Shown: positions 17,172 through 27,029, numbered from the stretch's first letter. The stretch is DNA of 63,656 nt from Enterorhabdus sp. P55 (GCF_009911695.1 NZ_QWKK01000005.1:1-63656); one strand, 5' to 3'. Numbers and translations are program-made. The notes: a model not told the origin generated them from the letters alone.

Positions 17172-17708
17172 CTAGTTCAACGGCACGCTCGAGAAGCTCG
17201 CGTGCGCCTCGGCGGCCGCCCGGCGCTTCTCACGCTGGCGGCGTTCAAGCTCCTCCTCATCCACAAGCAGCAGACCACCGGTGGGGCAGGCAGCCACGCA
17301 GGCAGGGCCGCCCTCGCGGTCGACGCACAGGTCGCACTTGATGATGGCGGCTCGGGGGGTGGTGGCCAGGCGCAGCCCGCCAAGCAGGGCCGAGCCCTCC
17401 TCGGTCACTATCTCCACCGCCCCGTAGGGACATGCCAGCACGCAGCTGCGACAGCCGATGCATCGCTCTTGGCGGATGGCCACGCGCCCCTCGTCCTGAT
17501 ACAAGGCGCCCTGGGGGCATGCTGCGGCACAGGGGGCATCGGCGCAGTGGTGGCACACGATAGGCGCCGACACTGACAGCGTGGTGATCAAGTTGAGCCG
17601 CGGACGCGGCACGTCCCCGGGGACGCTGTGCTTCAGCACGCAGCCAGCCATGCAGGTCTGGCAGCCGATGCACAGGCCCGGGTCGGCGACGACGAACTTT
17701 GAGCCCAT
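17172..17708 (-). CDS. hydN: HydN-like four-cluster ferredoxin
   Basis: 178-residue electron-transfer protein with four [4Fe-4S] motifs: CIGCQTCMAGC, CHHCADAPCAAACP, CIGCRSCVLACPYGAVE and KCDLCVDREGGPACVAACP. The N-terminus MGSKFVVADPGLCIGC and the overall spacing match E. coli HydN, which pairs with formate dehydrogenase H. AAGGAGGGATC precedes the ATG. It is the first gene of the formate hydrogenlyase transcript, 31 bases before fdhF. The exact partner is inferred from position. Confidence 0.9.
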   Translation of the reverse strand: MGSKFVVADPGLCIGCQTCMAGCVLKHSVPGDVPRPRLNLITTLSVSAPIVCHHCADAPCAAACPQGALYQDEGRVAIRQERCIGCRSCVLACPYGAVEIVTEEGSALLGGLRLATTPRAAIIKCDLCVDREGGPACVAACPTGGLLLVDEEELERRQREKRRAAAEAHASFSSVPLN

Positions 17709-17736
17709 GATCCCTCCTTCTCGTAGATTGCGCTTC

Positions 17737-17793
17737 CTATCTCACGACCAGCACGGCCGATGGCGCCAAGGCAGCGACAAGCCAGGAGGGCAT
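17737..17793 (-). CDS. Possible 18-residue leader peptide before hydN
   Basis: A short ORF in the untranslated leader of the formate hydrogenlyase operon encodes MPSWLVAALAPSAVLVVR. It has GAGG about 8 bases upstream and ends 29 bases before hydN. It is hydrophobic. It could be a leader peptide that tunes expression, or chance. No conservation can be tested here. Confidence 0.25.
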   Translation of the reverse strand: MPSWLVAALAPSAVLVVR

Positions 17794-17905
17794 GGCTTCG
17801 CCCTCGCGCGGATCGTCACGTTGGTGGGTTGGGTTGTAGGATTCCTCGACGGGACAGGGACGGCGAGGCGCCCTGCAGGGGTTGGCGGAGCATCTCGTCG
17901 TGGAC

Positions 17906-17934
17906 GTTATAACCCCGGCCGAAAAGGTTGGCAA
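17906..17934 (-). promoter_or_regulatory. Promoter of the formate hydrogenlyase operon
   Basis: On the minus strand, TTGCCA (17934-17929) and TATAAC (17911-17906) are separated by exactly 17 bases, a near-consensus sigma-70 type promoter. Transcription would start near 17899, leaving a leader of about 190 nt before hydN. No sigma-54 type -12/-24 pair and no FhlA gene are seen, unlike E. coli hyc. The rest of 17709-18128 holds the leader and the start region of the plus-strand RelB/PIN gene. Confidence 0.7.
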
Positions 17935-17999
17935 GTACCCTCTTTTCGCCGCCCGCGCTGCAGGGGACAGCTCGGCTGCGCGGGATGATTCATAAGGCG

Positions 18000-18008
18000 T
18001 GTTACAAT
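18000..18008 (+). promoter_or_regulatory. Extended -10 promoter for the RelB/PIN gene leader
   Basis: TGTTACAAT reads as an extended -10 (TGn plus TACAAT). A transcript from about 18016 would run into the terminator at 18090-18114. A second possible promoter, TTGACC at about 18029 with GACAAT downstream, has poor spacing. Confidence 0.5.
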
Positions 18009-18089
18009 CGTACTACATGGATTTAGATTGACCTGGGTATTCAGTGACGACAATGGGGCATTCTGCTGGGTTTTCGCCACAAGAGAGCC

Positions 18090-18114
18090 TTCCCGGCGCT
18101 CCGGGAATTTTTTT
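18090..18114 (+). terminator. Intrinsic terminator inside the leader of the RelB/PIN gene
   Basis: TTCCCGG-CGCT-CCGGGAA forms a 7-bp stem with a 4-base loop followed by seven T's. It ends only 15 bases before the ATG at 18129, and the GGGAGGGGG ribosome site begins right after the T run. No complete gene lies upstream on this strand to terminate, so it looks like an attenuator or the end of a roughly 100-nt RNA. Confidence 0.75.
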
Positions 18115-18128
18115 GGGAGGGGGACGCC

Positions 18129-18800
18129 ATGCCGAAGCAGGCGACTCTGCAGGTGAGGATGGACGAGGAGACGAAGGCGCGAGCAGAGAAGCTGTTCGCG
18201 GCCCTGGGGCTCACGCTATCTGAGGCCGTCCGGCTTTTCATGGCCCAGAGCGTGAACGAGCGGCGACTCCCCTTCACGCCCCGGCTCAACGGGGGCGAGG
18301 GCGGCGACGGCGCCTTTGGCAAGCTACGCCCCTACGGCAAGCCGAACCTCGACGGCGAGGCGCGAGCCGTCTGGCTCCGCGAGCAGGGAGAGCGGGCCGA
18401 ACGCCGGCAGCGGCGCGTCACGCGCGCGGAAAGCGATGAGACCACCATCGTGGACGAGACGATGCTGCTGCACTACCTGCTCGATGATGAGCCCCGGGCA
18501 GCGGCCCAGGCGCGGCGCATCATCGGATCGGGAGCTGCTCGCGTCTACCCGGAGACCATGGTGGCCCTCGTCGATGCCCTTGAGACCGACTACCGGGTGC
18601 CGCGCTCGCTCATCGGCACCGTCGCCGAGCTGCTTATCGACGACGTGACCCTCGACGACGCCCCCGCCATACGGCTGGCCTCCCGGCTCTACCCCACCGC
18701 ACGGCTTCCCTACCGCGCGTGCCTCCTGGTCGCGCGCAGCACCCTGACCGGCTACCCGGTGGAAAGCCTCGACAAGGCCGTGACCCGCGCCGCCCGATAG
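18129..18800 (+). CDS. RelB/DinJ-like antitoxin domain fused to a degenerate PIN domain
   Basis: 223 residues. Residues 1-50 match RelB/DinJ antitoxins (LQVRMDEETKARAEKLFAALGLTLSEAVRLF), a ribbon-helix-helix fold. Residues 106-220 follow PIN toxin layout: IVDETMLLHYLLDDEPRAAAQARRII, then PETMVALVDALE, YRACLLVA and VESLDKAV. Asp109 and Asp215 are kept, but the second acidic position is Ala146 and the third is Arg196, so nuclease activity is unlikely. It has no partner gene. It may be a stand-alone regulator or an antitoxin against a remote toxin; this is inference. Confidence 0.7.
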   Translation: MPKQATLQVRMDEETKARAEKLFAALGLTLSEAVRLFMAQSVNERRLPFTPRLNGGEGGDGAFGKLRPYGKPNLDGEARAVWLREQGERAERRQRRVTRAESDETTIVDETMLLHYLLDDEPRAAAQARRIIGSGAARVYPETMVALVDALETDYRVPRSLIGTVAELLIDDVTLDDAPAIRLASRLYPTARLPYRACLLVARSTLTGYPVESLDKAVTRAAR

Positions 18801-18811
18801 CCCCCCACGCA

Positions 18812-18847
18812 GAAGGGCCCCTCCCGCATCGACGAGAGAGGCCCTTC
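18812..18847. terminator. Shared hairpin between the RelB/PIN gene and aspS
   Basis: GAAGGGCC and GGCCCTTC pair over 8 bases around a 20-base loop between the two convergent gene ends (18800 and 18871). It could act as a bidirectional terminator. No clear T run follows on either strand. Confidence 0.5.
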
Positions 18848-18870
18848 GCTCAATCGCAGCGCCTCCGCGC

Positions 18871-20649
<1,779 letters not shown>

Positions 20650-20754
20650 GACGGCGTCTCTCCTTGGGACCGGGTATCTTGCCTGCCGCCCGCGCCGCCG
20701 CGCCCCGCAACCGGGACACGACAGCCCAAGCGGCCTGATCGCGCAAACTGGCCT

Positions 20755-20760
20755 ATTGTA
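20755..20760 (-). promoter_or_regulatory. -10 box of the aspS promoter
   Basis: TACAAT on the minus strand in the context GGTACAATAGG, about 105 bases before the aspS start. No recognisable -35. The same GGTACAAT context precedes leuC. Confidence 0.5.
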
Positions 20761-20792
20761 CCGCGTCCGCACGCCCACGACGAGCCGCGCCC

Positions 20793-21200
20793 CTAAATCG
20801 AGCAAACCTCCACGCAGCTGACCCGGCATTCGGCGCAGAGGCCGGCGAGTCGCTTGTCGAGGGTGAACAAGGTGGCTCCCCGACGGCGCGTCAGCACCAG
20901 GTACATCATGTCGTAGATCGGGTGGTTGCAGCGAATCGACTCCGCCAGCGCCTCCTCGATCAACTCCCCGTCTTCCACGAACTCGTCCACCAGCATGGCA
21001 AGGCCCGCCAGCACGGTCGACGCATCCGTCGGCGGAAGCACACCAGCCCGCACGCACTTCCAGACCACGTTGGCCCCCTCGATGAGATAGAAGCGGGGCG
21101 CGATGACCTTCTCGCCCTCCAGCATGAGAGCTTCCAGCGCCTGGCCCTCCCCCGTCTGGTGGGCCATGGCCATCGCGGCGCTCACGTCGAGCACGATCAT
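20793..21200 (-). CDS. vapC: VapC-like PIN domain toxin
   Basis: 135-residue PIN ribonuclease. All four acidic residues are in place: Asp5 ([11 protein letters not shown]), Glu41 ([11 protein letters not shown]), Asp97 (PIYDMMYL) and Asp115 (FTLDKRL). The start overlaps the antitoxin stop by ATGA, the usual coupled arrangement. The RNA target is unknown. It is intact, unlike the PIN domain of the nearby fusion at 18129-18800. Confidence 0.9.
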   Translation of the reverse strand: MIVLDVSAAMAMAHQTGEGQALEALMLEGEKVIAPRFYLIEGANVVWKCVRAGVLPPTDASTVLAGLAMLVDEFVEDGELIEEALAESIRCNHPIYDMMYLVLTRRRGATLFTLDKRLAGLCAECRVSCVEVCSI

Positions 21201-21595
21201 GCGCTCCTCCCCACTTCCCGCGCAGCCGGCTCCTCGCAGAGCCCGCAGGCCTCCAGGATGCGTTCCGTGCGCTCCTCACGCCCCTCGCGGACCATGTCCA
21301 CGATCTCGTCGGTGGTGACGTCGACCTTCCAAGGCAGCCGGCGAATCTCCTCGAACAGGCGCCTTCGCTTCCCGATGCGAGCCTGGCGATCCTCCTCGGT
21401 GTCGAGCACGAGGGGGCTGGGGAGCAGATCCGGACGCGCAGGTTCCTCGCTGACGCCGGCAGGGCTGCGGCGTCGCAGCCCCTCCTCCACCAGCGCTATG
21501 GTCTGCTGGGCCACGCTGCGATGCTCGGCCGCGGCAAGCGCCTTCAAACTCGCGTACAGGCCATCCGGAAAGTCCCTCACTTGCAATGCGGGCAT
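21197..21595 (-). CDS. vapB: VapB/FitA-like antitoxin
   Basis: 132-residue antitoxin. Residues 1-45 ([37 protein letters not shown]) match the FitA-type ribbon-helix-helix DNA-binding domain; the remainder is a charged tail that would wrap around the toxin. GGGGAGG lies 5 bases upstream of the ATG. Expected to repress its own promoter together with VapC, judging from the palindromes just upstream. Confidence 0.87.
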   Translation of the reverse strand: MPALQVRDFPDGLYASLKALAAAEHRSVAQQTIALVEEGLRRRSPAGVSEEPARPDLLPSPLVLDTEEDRQARIGKRRRLFEEIRRLPWKVDVTTDEIVDMVREGREERTERILEACGLCEEPAAREVGRSA

Positions 21596-21617
21596 GGCGT
21601 CCTCCCCTCAATGAATG

Positions 21618-21636
21618 CATATTGCATGCATTGTAC
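21618..21636 (-). promoter_or_regulatory. vapBC promoter and operator-like palindromes
   Basis: TGCATATTGCATGCA (21618-21632) holds nested palindromes and overlaps a TACAAT -10 box (minus strand, 21636-21631). Another palindrome, GTACATGGTAC, continues to 21644. Overlap of operator and -10 fits autorepression. The remaining sequence 21645-21997 has no convincing gene; it includes a run of ten C's at 21971-21980. Confidence 0.5.
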
Positions 21637-21997
21637 ATGGTACGAGGCGGGAATGCTGCCATAATGGGAGGCGATCAGGCAGCCACGGCCGACTATCCCC
21701 TGATAGGGAGCGACTTTCCTCGAGGCCTGTCCACAGATAGACCAGCAGATGCGGGCTCGCCCGCCATCGCTCGACCCCTTCGTCGAAGACCTCCCGCCCC
21801 GCAAGCCCCACCGCGGCGCCCCGACGCAACCCAGCGCCTCAACCCCGCCCCGCGCACCAGTCGGCAGCCACGTGAGGATGCGGTAGAACGGCGCCGAGGA
21901 CGGCCGAGCCCTACCGCACAACGCGGCACCTTCGCAACAAGCCAGCGAGATCGCCGCTTTTTTCCACCGACCCCCCCCCCGCAACGGGCCCCAAACC

Positions 21998-22032
21998 CAA
22001 GCACGCCGCCCGGGGAGGGGCGGCGTGCTTGG
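21998..22032 (-). terminator. Probable hisS terminator hairpin
   Basis: CCAAGCACGCCGCC pairs perfectly with GGCGGCGTGCTTGG over 14 bases with a 7-base loop, about 43 bases past the hisS stop. There is no strong U run, so it may need Rho or act only as a stability element. Confidence 0.6.
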
Positions 22033-22074
22033 CGACAATGCATGCGAGGCGCCGGAAAGACGGCGCGTCGGTGT

Positions 22075-23388
22075 CTACAGAAACACCCGGTGCATCTCCT
22101 CGGGGACGTCCTCGAGCTTGACGCGGGCCTCCTCGTGGGTGCCCATGTCGCGCAGGGTGCAGGCCCCCTCGGCCAGCTCGTCGGGACCCAGGACGGCCAC
22201 GCGGGCGGCGCCCAGCTTGTCGGCCAGCTTGAACTGGCTCTTCAGGCTGCGTCCCTGGTGATCCATCTCGCAGACCACCCCGGCATCGCGACACGCCTGC
22301 ACCAGCCCGAAGGCCTGGGCACGCACCGAGTCGTCCACACAGGCCACGAACAGATCGCAGCGCTGGGCGCGGGGCAGCTCCACGCCCGCAGCCTCCAGCA
22401 CCAGCATGCAGCGCTCGTAGCCCAGGGCGAACCCGAGGCCCGGGGTGGGACGGCCGCCCACCTCCTCGGCCAGCTTGTCGTAGCGCCCGCCGCCGCCGAT
22501 GGCGTTCTGGCTGCCCAGGCCGTCGCTCGCCTGCACCTCGAAGACGGTGCGGGTGTAGTAGTCCAGCCCGCGCACCAGCGTGGGATCCTCGGTGTAGGCC
22601 ACGCCGGCGCCGTCGAGCAGCGTCAGCACGTCAGCGTAGTGCTGACGGCAGTCGTCGCACAGGTGGTCGGTGATCTTAGGCGCGCCCTCCATAACGGCGG
22701 CGCATCCCTCCTTCTTGCAGTCGAAGGCGCGCAGGGGGTTGATCTCCGCGCGGGTCATGCACGTCTCGCACAGCGCGTCGGCGTGCTCCTCCAGGTAGGA
22801 GCGCACCAGATCACGGTAGGCCGGGCGGCACTTCTCGCAGCCCATGGAGTTCACCAGCAGCTCCATGGAAGCGGCGGGGATGCCCACCTCCTCGTAGAAG
22901 CGCATGAGCATGATGATGGCCTCGGCGTCGATGGAGGGCGCCTCAGCCCCCAGGCACTCGACGCCTATCTGGCTGAACTGGCGCTGACGGCCCTTCTGCG
23001 GGCGCTCGGCGCGGAACATCGGACCCGCGTACATGAGCTTGGCCGGCGCCGCTCCCTGCGGCACCAGGTTGTGCTCCACCACGGCGCGCACCACGCCGGC
23101 CGTGCCCTCGGGGCGCAGCGACAGGCGGCTCTTGGACTTCACCTTCTCGCCTGTCAGCAGACGCTTGAGGTTCTCGCCGGAAAGCGCCGCGAACATCTCC
23201 TTGGACACCACGTCGGTGGCCACGCCGATGCCGCGCACGAACAGCTCGGTCTGCTCGATGAGGGGCGTGTCGATGAGCACGTAGCCGTAGCGGCGGAACA
23301 CCTCGGCGGCCGTGTCCTTGAAGTGCTCCCAGAACAGCGCCTCGTCAGGCAGCAGGTCGCGGGTTCCCTCGGGTGCTTGGATGGCCAT
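22075..23388 (-). CDS. hisS: Histidyl-tRNA synthetase
   Basis: 437-residue class II synthetase. Starts MAIQAPEGTRDLLPDEALFW, the standard HisRS opening. Motif 2 (SLRPEGTAGVVRAVVE), the histidine-binding FSQIGVECLG segment, LVRGLDYYTRTVFE and motif 3 (GLGFALGYERCMLVLE) are all present, then the anticodon-binding domain. Length and order are typical. Confidence 0.96.
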   Translation of the reverse strand: MAIQAPEGTRDLLPDEALFWEHFKDTAAEVFRRYGYVLIDTPLIEQTELFVRGIGVATDVVSKEMFAALSGENLKRLLTGEKVKSKSRLSLRPEGTAGVVRAVVEHNLVPQGAAPAKLMYAGPMFRAERPQKGRQRQFSQIGVECLGAEAPSIDAEAIIMLMRFYEEVGIPAASMELLVNSMGCEKCRPAYRDLVRSYLEEHADALCETCMTRAEINPLRAFDCKKEGCAAVMEGAPKITDHLCDDCRQHYADVLTLLDGAGVAYTEDPTLVRGLDYYTRTVFEVQASDGLGSQNAIGGGGRYDKLAEEVGGRPTPGLGFALGYERCMLVLEAAGVELPRAQRCDLFVACVDDSVRAQAFGLVQACRDAGVVCEMDHQGRSLKSQFKLADKLGAARVAVLGPDELAEGACTLRDMGTHEEARVKLEDVPEEMHRVFL

Positions 23389-23420
23389 GGTTCCTTCTTT
23401 CGTCAGGTTTTCCGGGCGCT

Positions 23421-23426
23421 ATTGTA
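23421..23426 (-). promoter_or_regulatory. -10 box of the hisS promoter
   Basis: Minus-strand CTTGCGCTACAAT places TACAAT about 33 bases before the hisS ATG. The same CTTGCGCTACAAT string occurs before the TPR gene at 26873. No -35 consensus is seen. Confidence 0.5.
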
Positions 23427-23535
23427 GCGCAAGGCAAGGCTGCGGCGGGCACCCGCCCCGCCGGGACGCGGGCACGGCACGGCGCCGGGCGCAGGGACGT
23501 CGCGGCCCGGACGGGGCCGCCGCGTAGAATCCGGC

Positions 23536-23712
23536 CGCAAAATGGCCAAAAATGTCGACCTGACGACGTATTGGGGGCACCTGGAGGCGGCTTTCCGAGG
23601 CACGGCGTTGCGCGGACAGATGCCTACAATCCGTGACCTGGGATTACGTTAAGCGAACCGCCGGACGCCCACTGTGCCTTGTCGTCAAGTCGTCATTTTT
23701 GGCCATTTTAGG
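23536..23712. repeat. 177-bp inverted-repeat element, copy B
   Basis: Arms at 23536-23567 and 23681-23712 are inverted copies matching at 28 of 32 positions and share the ATGGCCAAAAATG and CTTGACGAC cores with copy A at 2798-2974. Total length, arm length and the position of a central GACCTGGG are identical to copy A, although the rest of the interior has diverged. It lies between the 3' end of the TPR gene and the hisS promoter. The flanking stretch 23713-23894 is GC-rich with no feature seen. Confidence 0.85.
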
Positions 23713-23894
23713 CAGACGCCCCGCACGAAGCCCTGGCAACGAGAGGGCGTCGGGGCAGCGGGCAGGCGCGCAGGCGGGCGGCGGGTCCCCCGGCGCAGCG
23801 GGCGGCAGCCCCCGAGGGCGCGCAACGGGCGGCAGGCGGCAGACCCCGAGGGCGCAAACGACCCCCGCAGGAGCACCCCTCGCCCCCGCCCCCC

Positions 23895-26861
23895 TCAGGC
23901 GCGAGGACGACTGGAGAGGGATCGCAGAACGCTGGCCAGGGCGTCATCGGGACGATGCTGGAGGTAGGTGGCCAGAAGCGAGCGGCCCACCGCGAACAGG
24001 TTGGCGTCCACGGCGGCGCGCAGGGCGTCCCACAGCTCCACCAGGCGGTCATCCACCGGCGCGACGGGGATGCCGGCGGCGTCGAGCACGTCGTCCACCT
24101 GCTCGCGCGGCAGCAGGTCCAACCCCTCCTCGCGCATAAGCTCGTGCAGCTCAACCGACGCCTGGGGTGCGTACACCGGCGACGCCATGATGGACTTGCA
24201 GTAGCAGGCCAGTCCCTCCCGCGCGCGGCCCGCCTTCCATTCCACGTAGGCCAGCTGGTAGTACGCCATGGCTATCTCGTCGGAGGCCGTGGAGAAGGCC
24301 AGGCAGCGCACGAGCAGGTCGGCGGCGGCCTCCAAGTCACCCACCAGCATGGAGGCCCGCGCGCAGCGGCGGTACGCCAGCGAGAACGTCGGCGCCAGCT
24401 CGATGCAGCGCTGTCCGTAGGCCATCGCGGCCTCGGACTGGCTGAACGACTCGTCAAGCAGGTTGATGGCGTCCAAATAGCACAGCAGCAGCGCCGGCGG
24501 AACGAGCTCCACCTCACGCCCCTCGTCGAGCCCGCGCAGGTTGTAGGCCAGGCGCCCCGCGTAGCTGTCGAAGAAGCGGTGCACGGCCTCGCCGGTGTCG
24601 GTGAAGCGGCCGCTCGACTCCGCGGCGGCGATGGCCTCGCCCAGGATGTCGGCCGCCCGCTGCGGATCGGCGGGCACGGCGGCGCGGGCGCGGGCCACGG
24701 CCTCGGCCAACGGGTTCTCGCCGATGAGGCACGCACGCACGGCCTCGCGCTCGCCCAGGGCCACGCTGCCCTGCGTGAGCGCCGTCATCAACCGCGTGCA
24801 GCCCTGGTACACGAGCGGGTCGCCCGTGACTCCCTGGACGGCCAGCACCTCGTGGATGGCCTCCTGCACGGTAGCGGCACCGACCACGGCCTCGGCCAGC
24901 TCATCGGCCGCGCGGCGCAGCCCGCCGTCGTAGACGACGCGCACATCGCGGGCCGAGCGGGCACCGAGGGCTTGCCGCCAGGCATCGGCGAGCGGGGCGT
25001 CGGCGCACTCGGGCGCGTCCTCGCGCACCACGCGGGCAGGGCGGCCCTCCAGCAAGCAGAAGGGGTCGCGCGGCTGCGGGCCCAAATCGCCCACGGCCGC
25101 GGCATCACCTTGCGACGGGTCCAGCACCGCGCCGAAGGAGCCGAGGAACGCCACTGGGTCATCCGCCGCGACCCCCCGACGGGCGAAGCGCGCCCGGTCG
25201 AATACCACCTGGTAGAAGAGGGGGCCGCCCGAGAGGTCGGCGGCAGCATCGGGCGCAAGCGCCTCGTCGTCGGCAGCCAGCACGAGGGCGGCGACCTCAT
25301 CCCACGAGTACCGCGCCTCAGCCCCGCCATCATCCGGCGAGCCGTCCTCCTCCGCCGCGAGCGGGCGGGTGGTCACCATCACCTCATCGATGGATCCCGA
25401 TGCCGCGAAAGCCGCGCTCGCCAGGGCGATGCCCAGCTGCGCCGCATAGGCGCGCGCCATCTGGTCTCGCTCGACGGGCGCAAGCTCTACCCAGCGCGCT
25501 GCCGCCTCATCGTAGCGGTGGCGCGGCATGAGCGAGGCATCGGGCGCCGTCACCAGAAAGGCCGCCACGCCCGGCGCGGCCACGTCCACGTCGAACGCCA
25601 CGCGGAAGCGATACGGCAGGCGCAGGCGCTCGAGGGCCTCGGCCACCGACACCCGCGCGTCCCACTCCCCCGCCGCCGACCCGGCGCCTTCGCCGCTCGA
25701 ACGCGCCGCGTCGCCCACCTGGGAGGCAACGCCCACGCGCAGGGCCTCATCCCACTGGGCGCACGCGGCCTCATCGGCCAGGGCCGCCCGCGCGCCCAGG
25801 GCATCGCTCAGCAGCAGAAAGCGATTGAGCGCCGACTCCACAGCCCAGATCGTCCGCTCCGGAATGCCCGCGTCCTCGTCGACCTCGCCCAGGTAGAAGG
25901 TGTTCGCGTAGCGCCGCGTGCGGATGAGCCGTAGCGGCCCCTCCTCATCGGCGCCGTAGAGCCAGCCGCGACTCGCGCGATCCGTGAAGCCCGCCTCCTC
26001 CAGCCACGCCACCAGCAGCGACGCCAGCGCCGGCGGCCGCAAGGCCGGATCGCGCCGGGCGCGCTCCACCAGCAGGCGCACGGCACGCAGCCCGCGCACC
26101 GGGTTGGCGGTCCCCAGCAGCTCGAAGATGCACCCCAGCCCGCTCGACGGCACGGGGATGCCCGTGAGCGACGGTCGGTAGACGCAGGCCAGGTACGCCC
26201 GCGCCAACGCGTCGGGATAGGCCAGGCCGGATGCGGCGGCGCCGAAGTCGTACCAACTGCCGAACAGGTCGTAGCGCCCGGCGCTCACCCGGTACGACGC
26301 CACGCGCCGCTCCTCGCCGCCCGCGTCGGCAACCACCACCCAGCCCGCCTCATCGGCCTCCGGAGCCACCTCGTCATCGCGCACGAACGCCAGGTCGGGG
26401 ACGCGAGCCGGCGGCACTTCGCTCGGCTCGTCGGCGGCAAAGGCGCGGCCGAAGCGGTCGAGGTACGCCAGGACACGCACCTCGCTGCGTCCCGTGAACT
26501 CCACGAGGTAGCGGTCGTCTTTGAAAGGGGCCGGCAGCACGCCGCACGCCCAGCCCACCGCCACGTCCGGGCCGATGGGACGCCCAGCCGGCGCCGCCTC
26601 GGCCGCCGTCGGCAGCCGCAGCACCGTGCCATGGGGTCCCGGGAGCACCCCGCCCTCGGGCAGCGGCTCCGAGAACGGGCCGCCGGAGGGCTCCTCCGTC
26701 CCGGGAAACGGCGCCAACGCGCCCTCAAGCACCCGTCGGGAGCCACCGAGCACCCCGGCCAGGCCGCCTATGCTGAAAACACGGGGCTCTCGGGCCCCGT
26801 CGTTGGTTTCCACGTCTCTTCGCTCCAAGCGGACAAGGCGCCCCTGCGAGGCGCCGCTCAT
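23895..26861 (-). CDS. Large TPR-containing protein of unknown function
   Basis: About 988 residues, no signal peptide or membrane helix. The first 300 residues look like a globular domain (VGWACGVLPAPFKDDRYLVEF region). The last 350 residues are helical repeats of TPR type, for instance LSQSEAAMAYGQRCIELAP-like and YYQLAYVEWKAGRAREGLACY stretches. TPR arrays mediate protein contacts; no catalytic motif is recognised. Start at 26861 is uncertain: a TACAAT box lies 12 bases upstream, which would leave an almost leaderless mRNA. It is monocistronic, between the NifX-like gene and hisS. Confidence 0.75.
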   Translation of the reverse strand: MSGASQGRLVRLERRDVETNDGAREPRVFSIGGLAGVLGGSRRVLEGALAPFPGTEEPSGGPFSEPLPEGGVLPGPHGTVLRLPTAAEAAPAGRPIGPDVAVGWACGVLPAPFKDDRYLVEFTGRSEVRVLAYLDRFGRAFAADEPSEVPPARVPDLAFVRDDEVAPEADEAGWVVVADAGGEERRVASYRVSAGRYDLFGSWYDFGAAASGLAYPDALARAYLACVYRPSLTGIPVPSSGLGCIFELLGTANPVRGLRAVRLLVERARRDPALRPPALASLLVAWLEEAGFTDRASRGWLYGADEEGPLRLIRTRRYANTFYLGEVDEDAGIPERTIWAVESALNRFLLLSDALGARAALADEAACAQWDEALRVGVASQVGDAARSSGEGAGSAAGEWDARVSVAEALERLRLPYRFRVAFDVDVAAPGVAAFLVTAPDASLMPRHRYDEAAARWVELAPVERDQMARAYAAQLGIALASAAFAASGSIDEVMVTTRPLAAEEDGSPDDGGAEARYSWDEVAALVLAADDEALAPDAAADLSGGPLFYQVVFDRARFARRGVAADDPVAFLGSFGAVLDPSQGDAAAVGDLGPQPRDPFCLLEGRPARVVREDAPECADAPLADAWRQALGARSARDVRVVYDGGLRRAADELAEAVVGAATVQEAIHEVLAVQGVTGDPLVYQGCTRLMTALTQGSVALGEREAVRACLIGENPLAEAVARARAAVPADPQRAADILGEAIAAAESSGRFTDTGEAVHRFFDSYAGRLAYNLRGLDEGREVELVPPALLLCYLDAINLLDESFSQSEAAMAYGQRCIELAPTFSLAYRRCARASMLVGDLEAAADLLVRCLAFSTASDEIAMAYYQLAYVEWKAGRAREGLACYCKSIMASPVYAPQASVELHELMREEGLDLLPREQVDDVLDAAGIPVAPVDDRLVELWDALRAAVDANLFAVGRSLLATYLQHRPDDALASVLRSLSSRPRA

Positions 26862-26872
26862 CGTTCCGCTCA

Positions 26873-26878
26873 ATTGTA
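26873..26878 (-). promoter_or_regulatory. -10 box before the TPR gene
   Basis: CTTGCGCTACAATTGAGCGG on the minus strand repeats the hisS promoter context. The distance to the ATG (11 bases) would give a leader of only a few bases. Confidence 0.45.
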
Positions 26879-27029
26879 GCGCAAGCCGTCCCTGCCCAGC
26901 GCCCGTCCGAAGTCCCGGCGCAAGGAGAGGATGCGATCCTCCTTCACCGCAGCGCCCTCCACGATGAAGAAGGCGACGTAAGGGCCGAGCCGCCCCAAGC
27001 ACCGTCATTGCCGCCGAATTGCAGGCATG

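Noticed and set aside
14981-17341. 786-codon plus-strand open frame
   Set aside because: Antisense to fdhF, whose minus-strand product aligns end to end with a known enzyme.
20793-21595. VapBC pair as a novel system
   Set aside because: All four PIN acidic residues, the ribbon-helix-helix antitoxin and the ATGA overlap are standard.
21577-22038. 153-codon minus-strand frame between vapB and hisS
   Set aside because: Overlaps the vapB start and promoter, includes homopolymer-coded residues and has no ribosome site.
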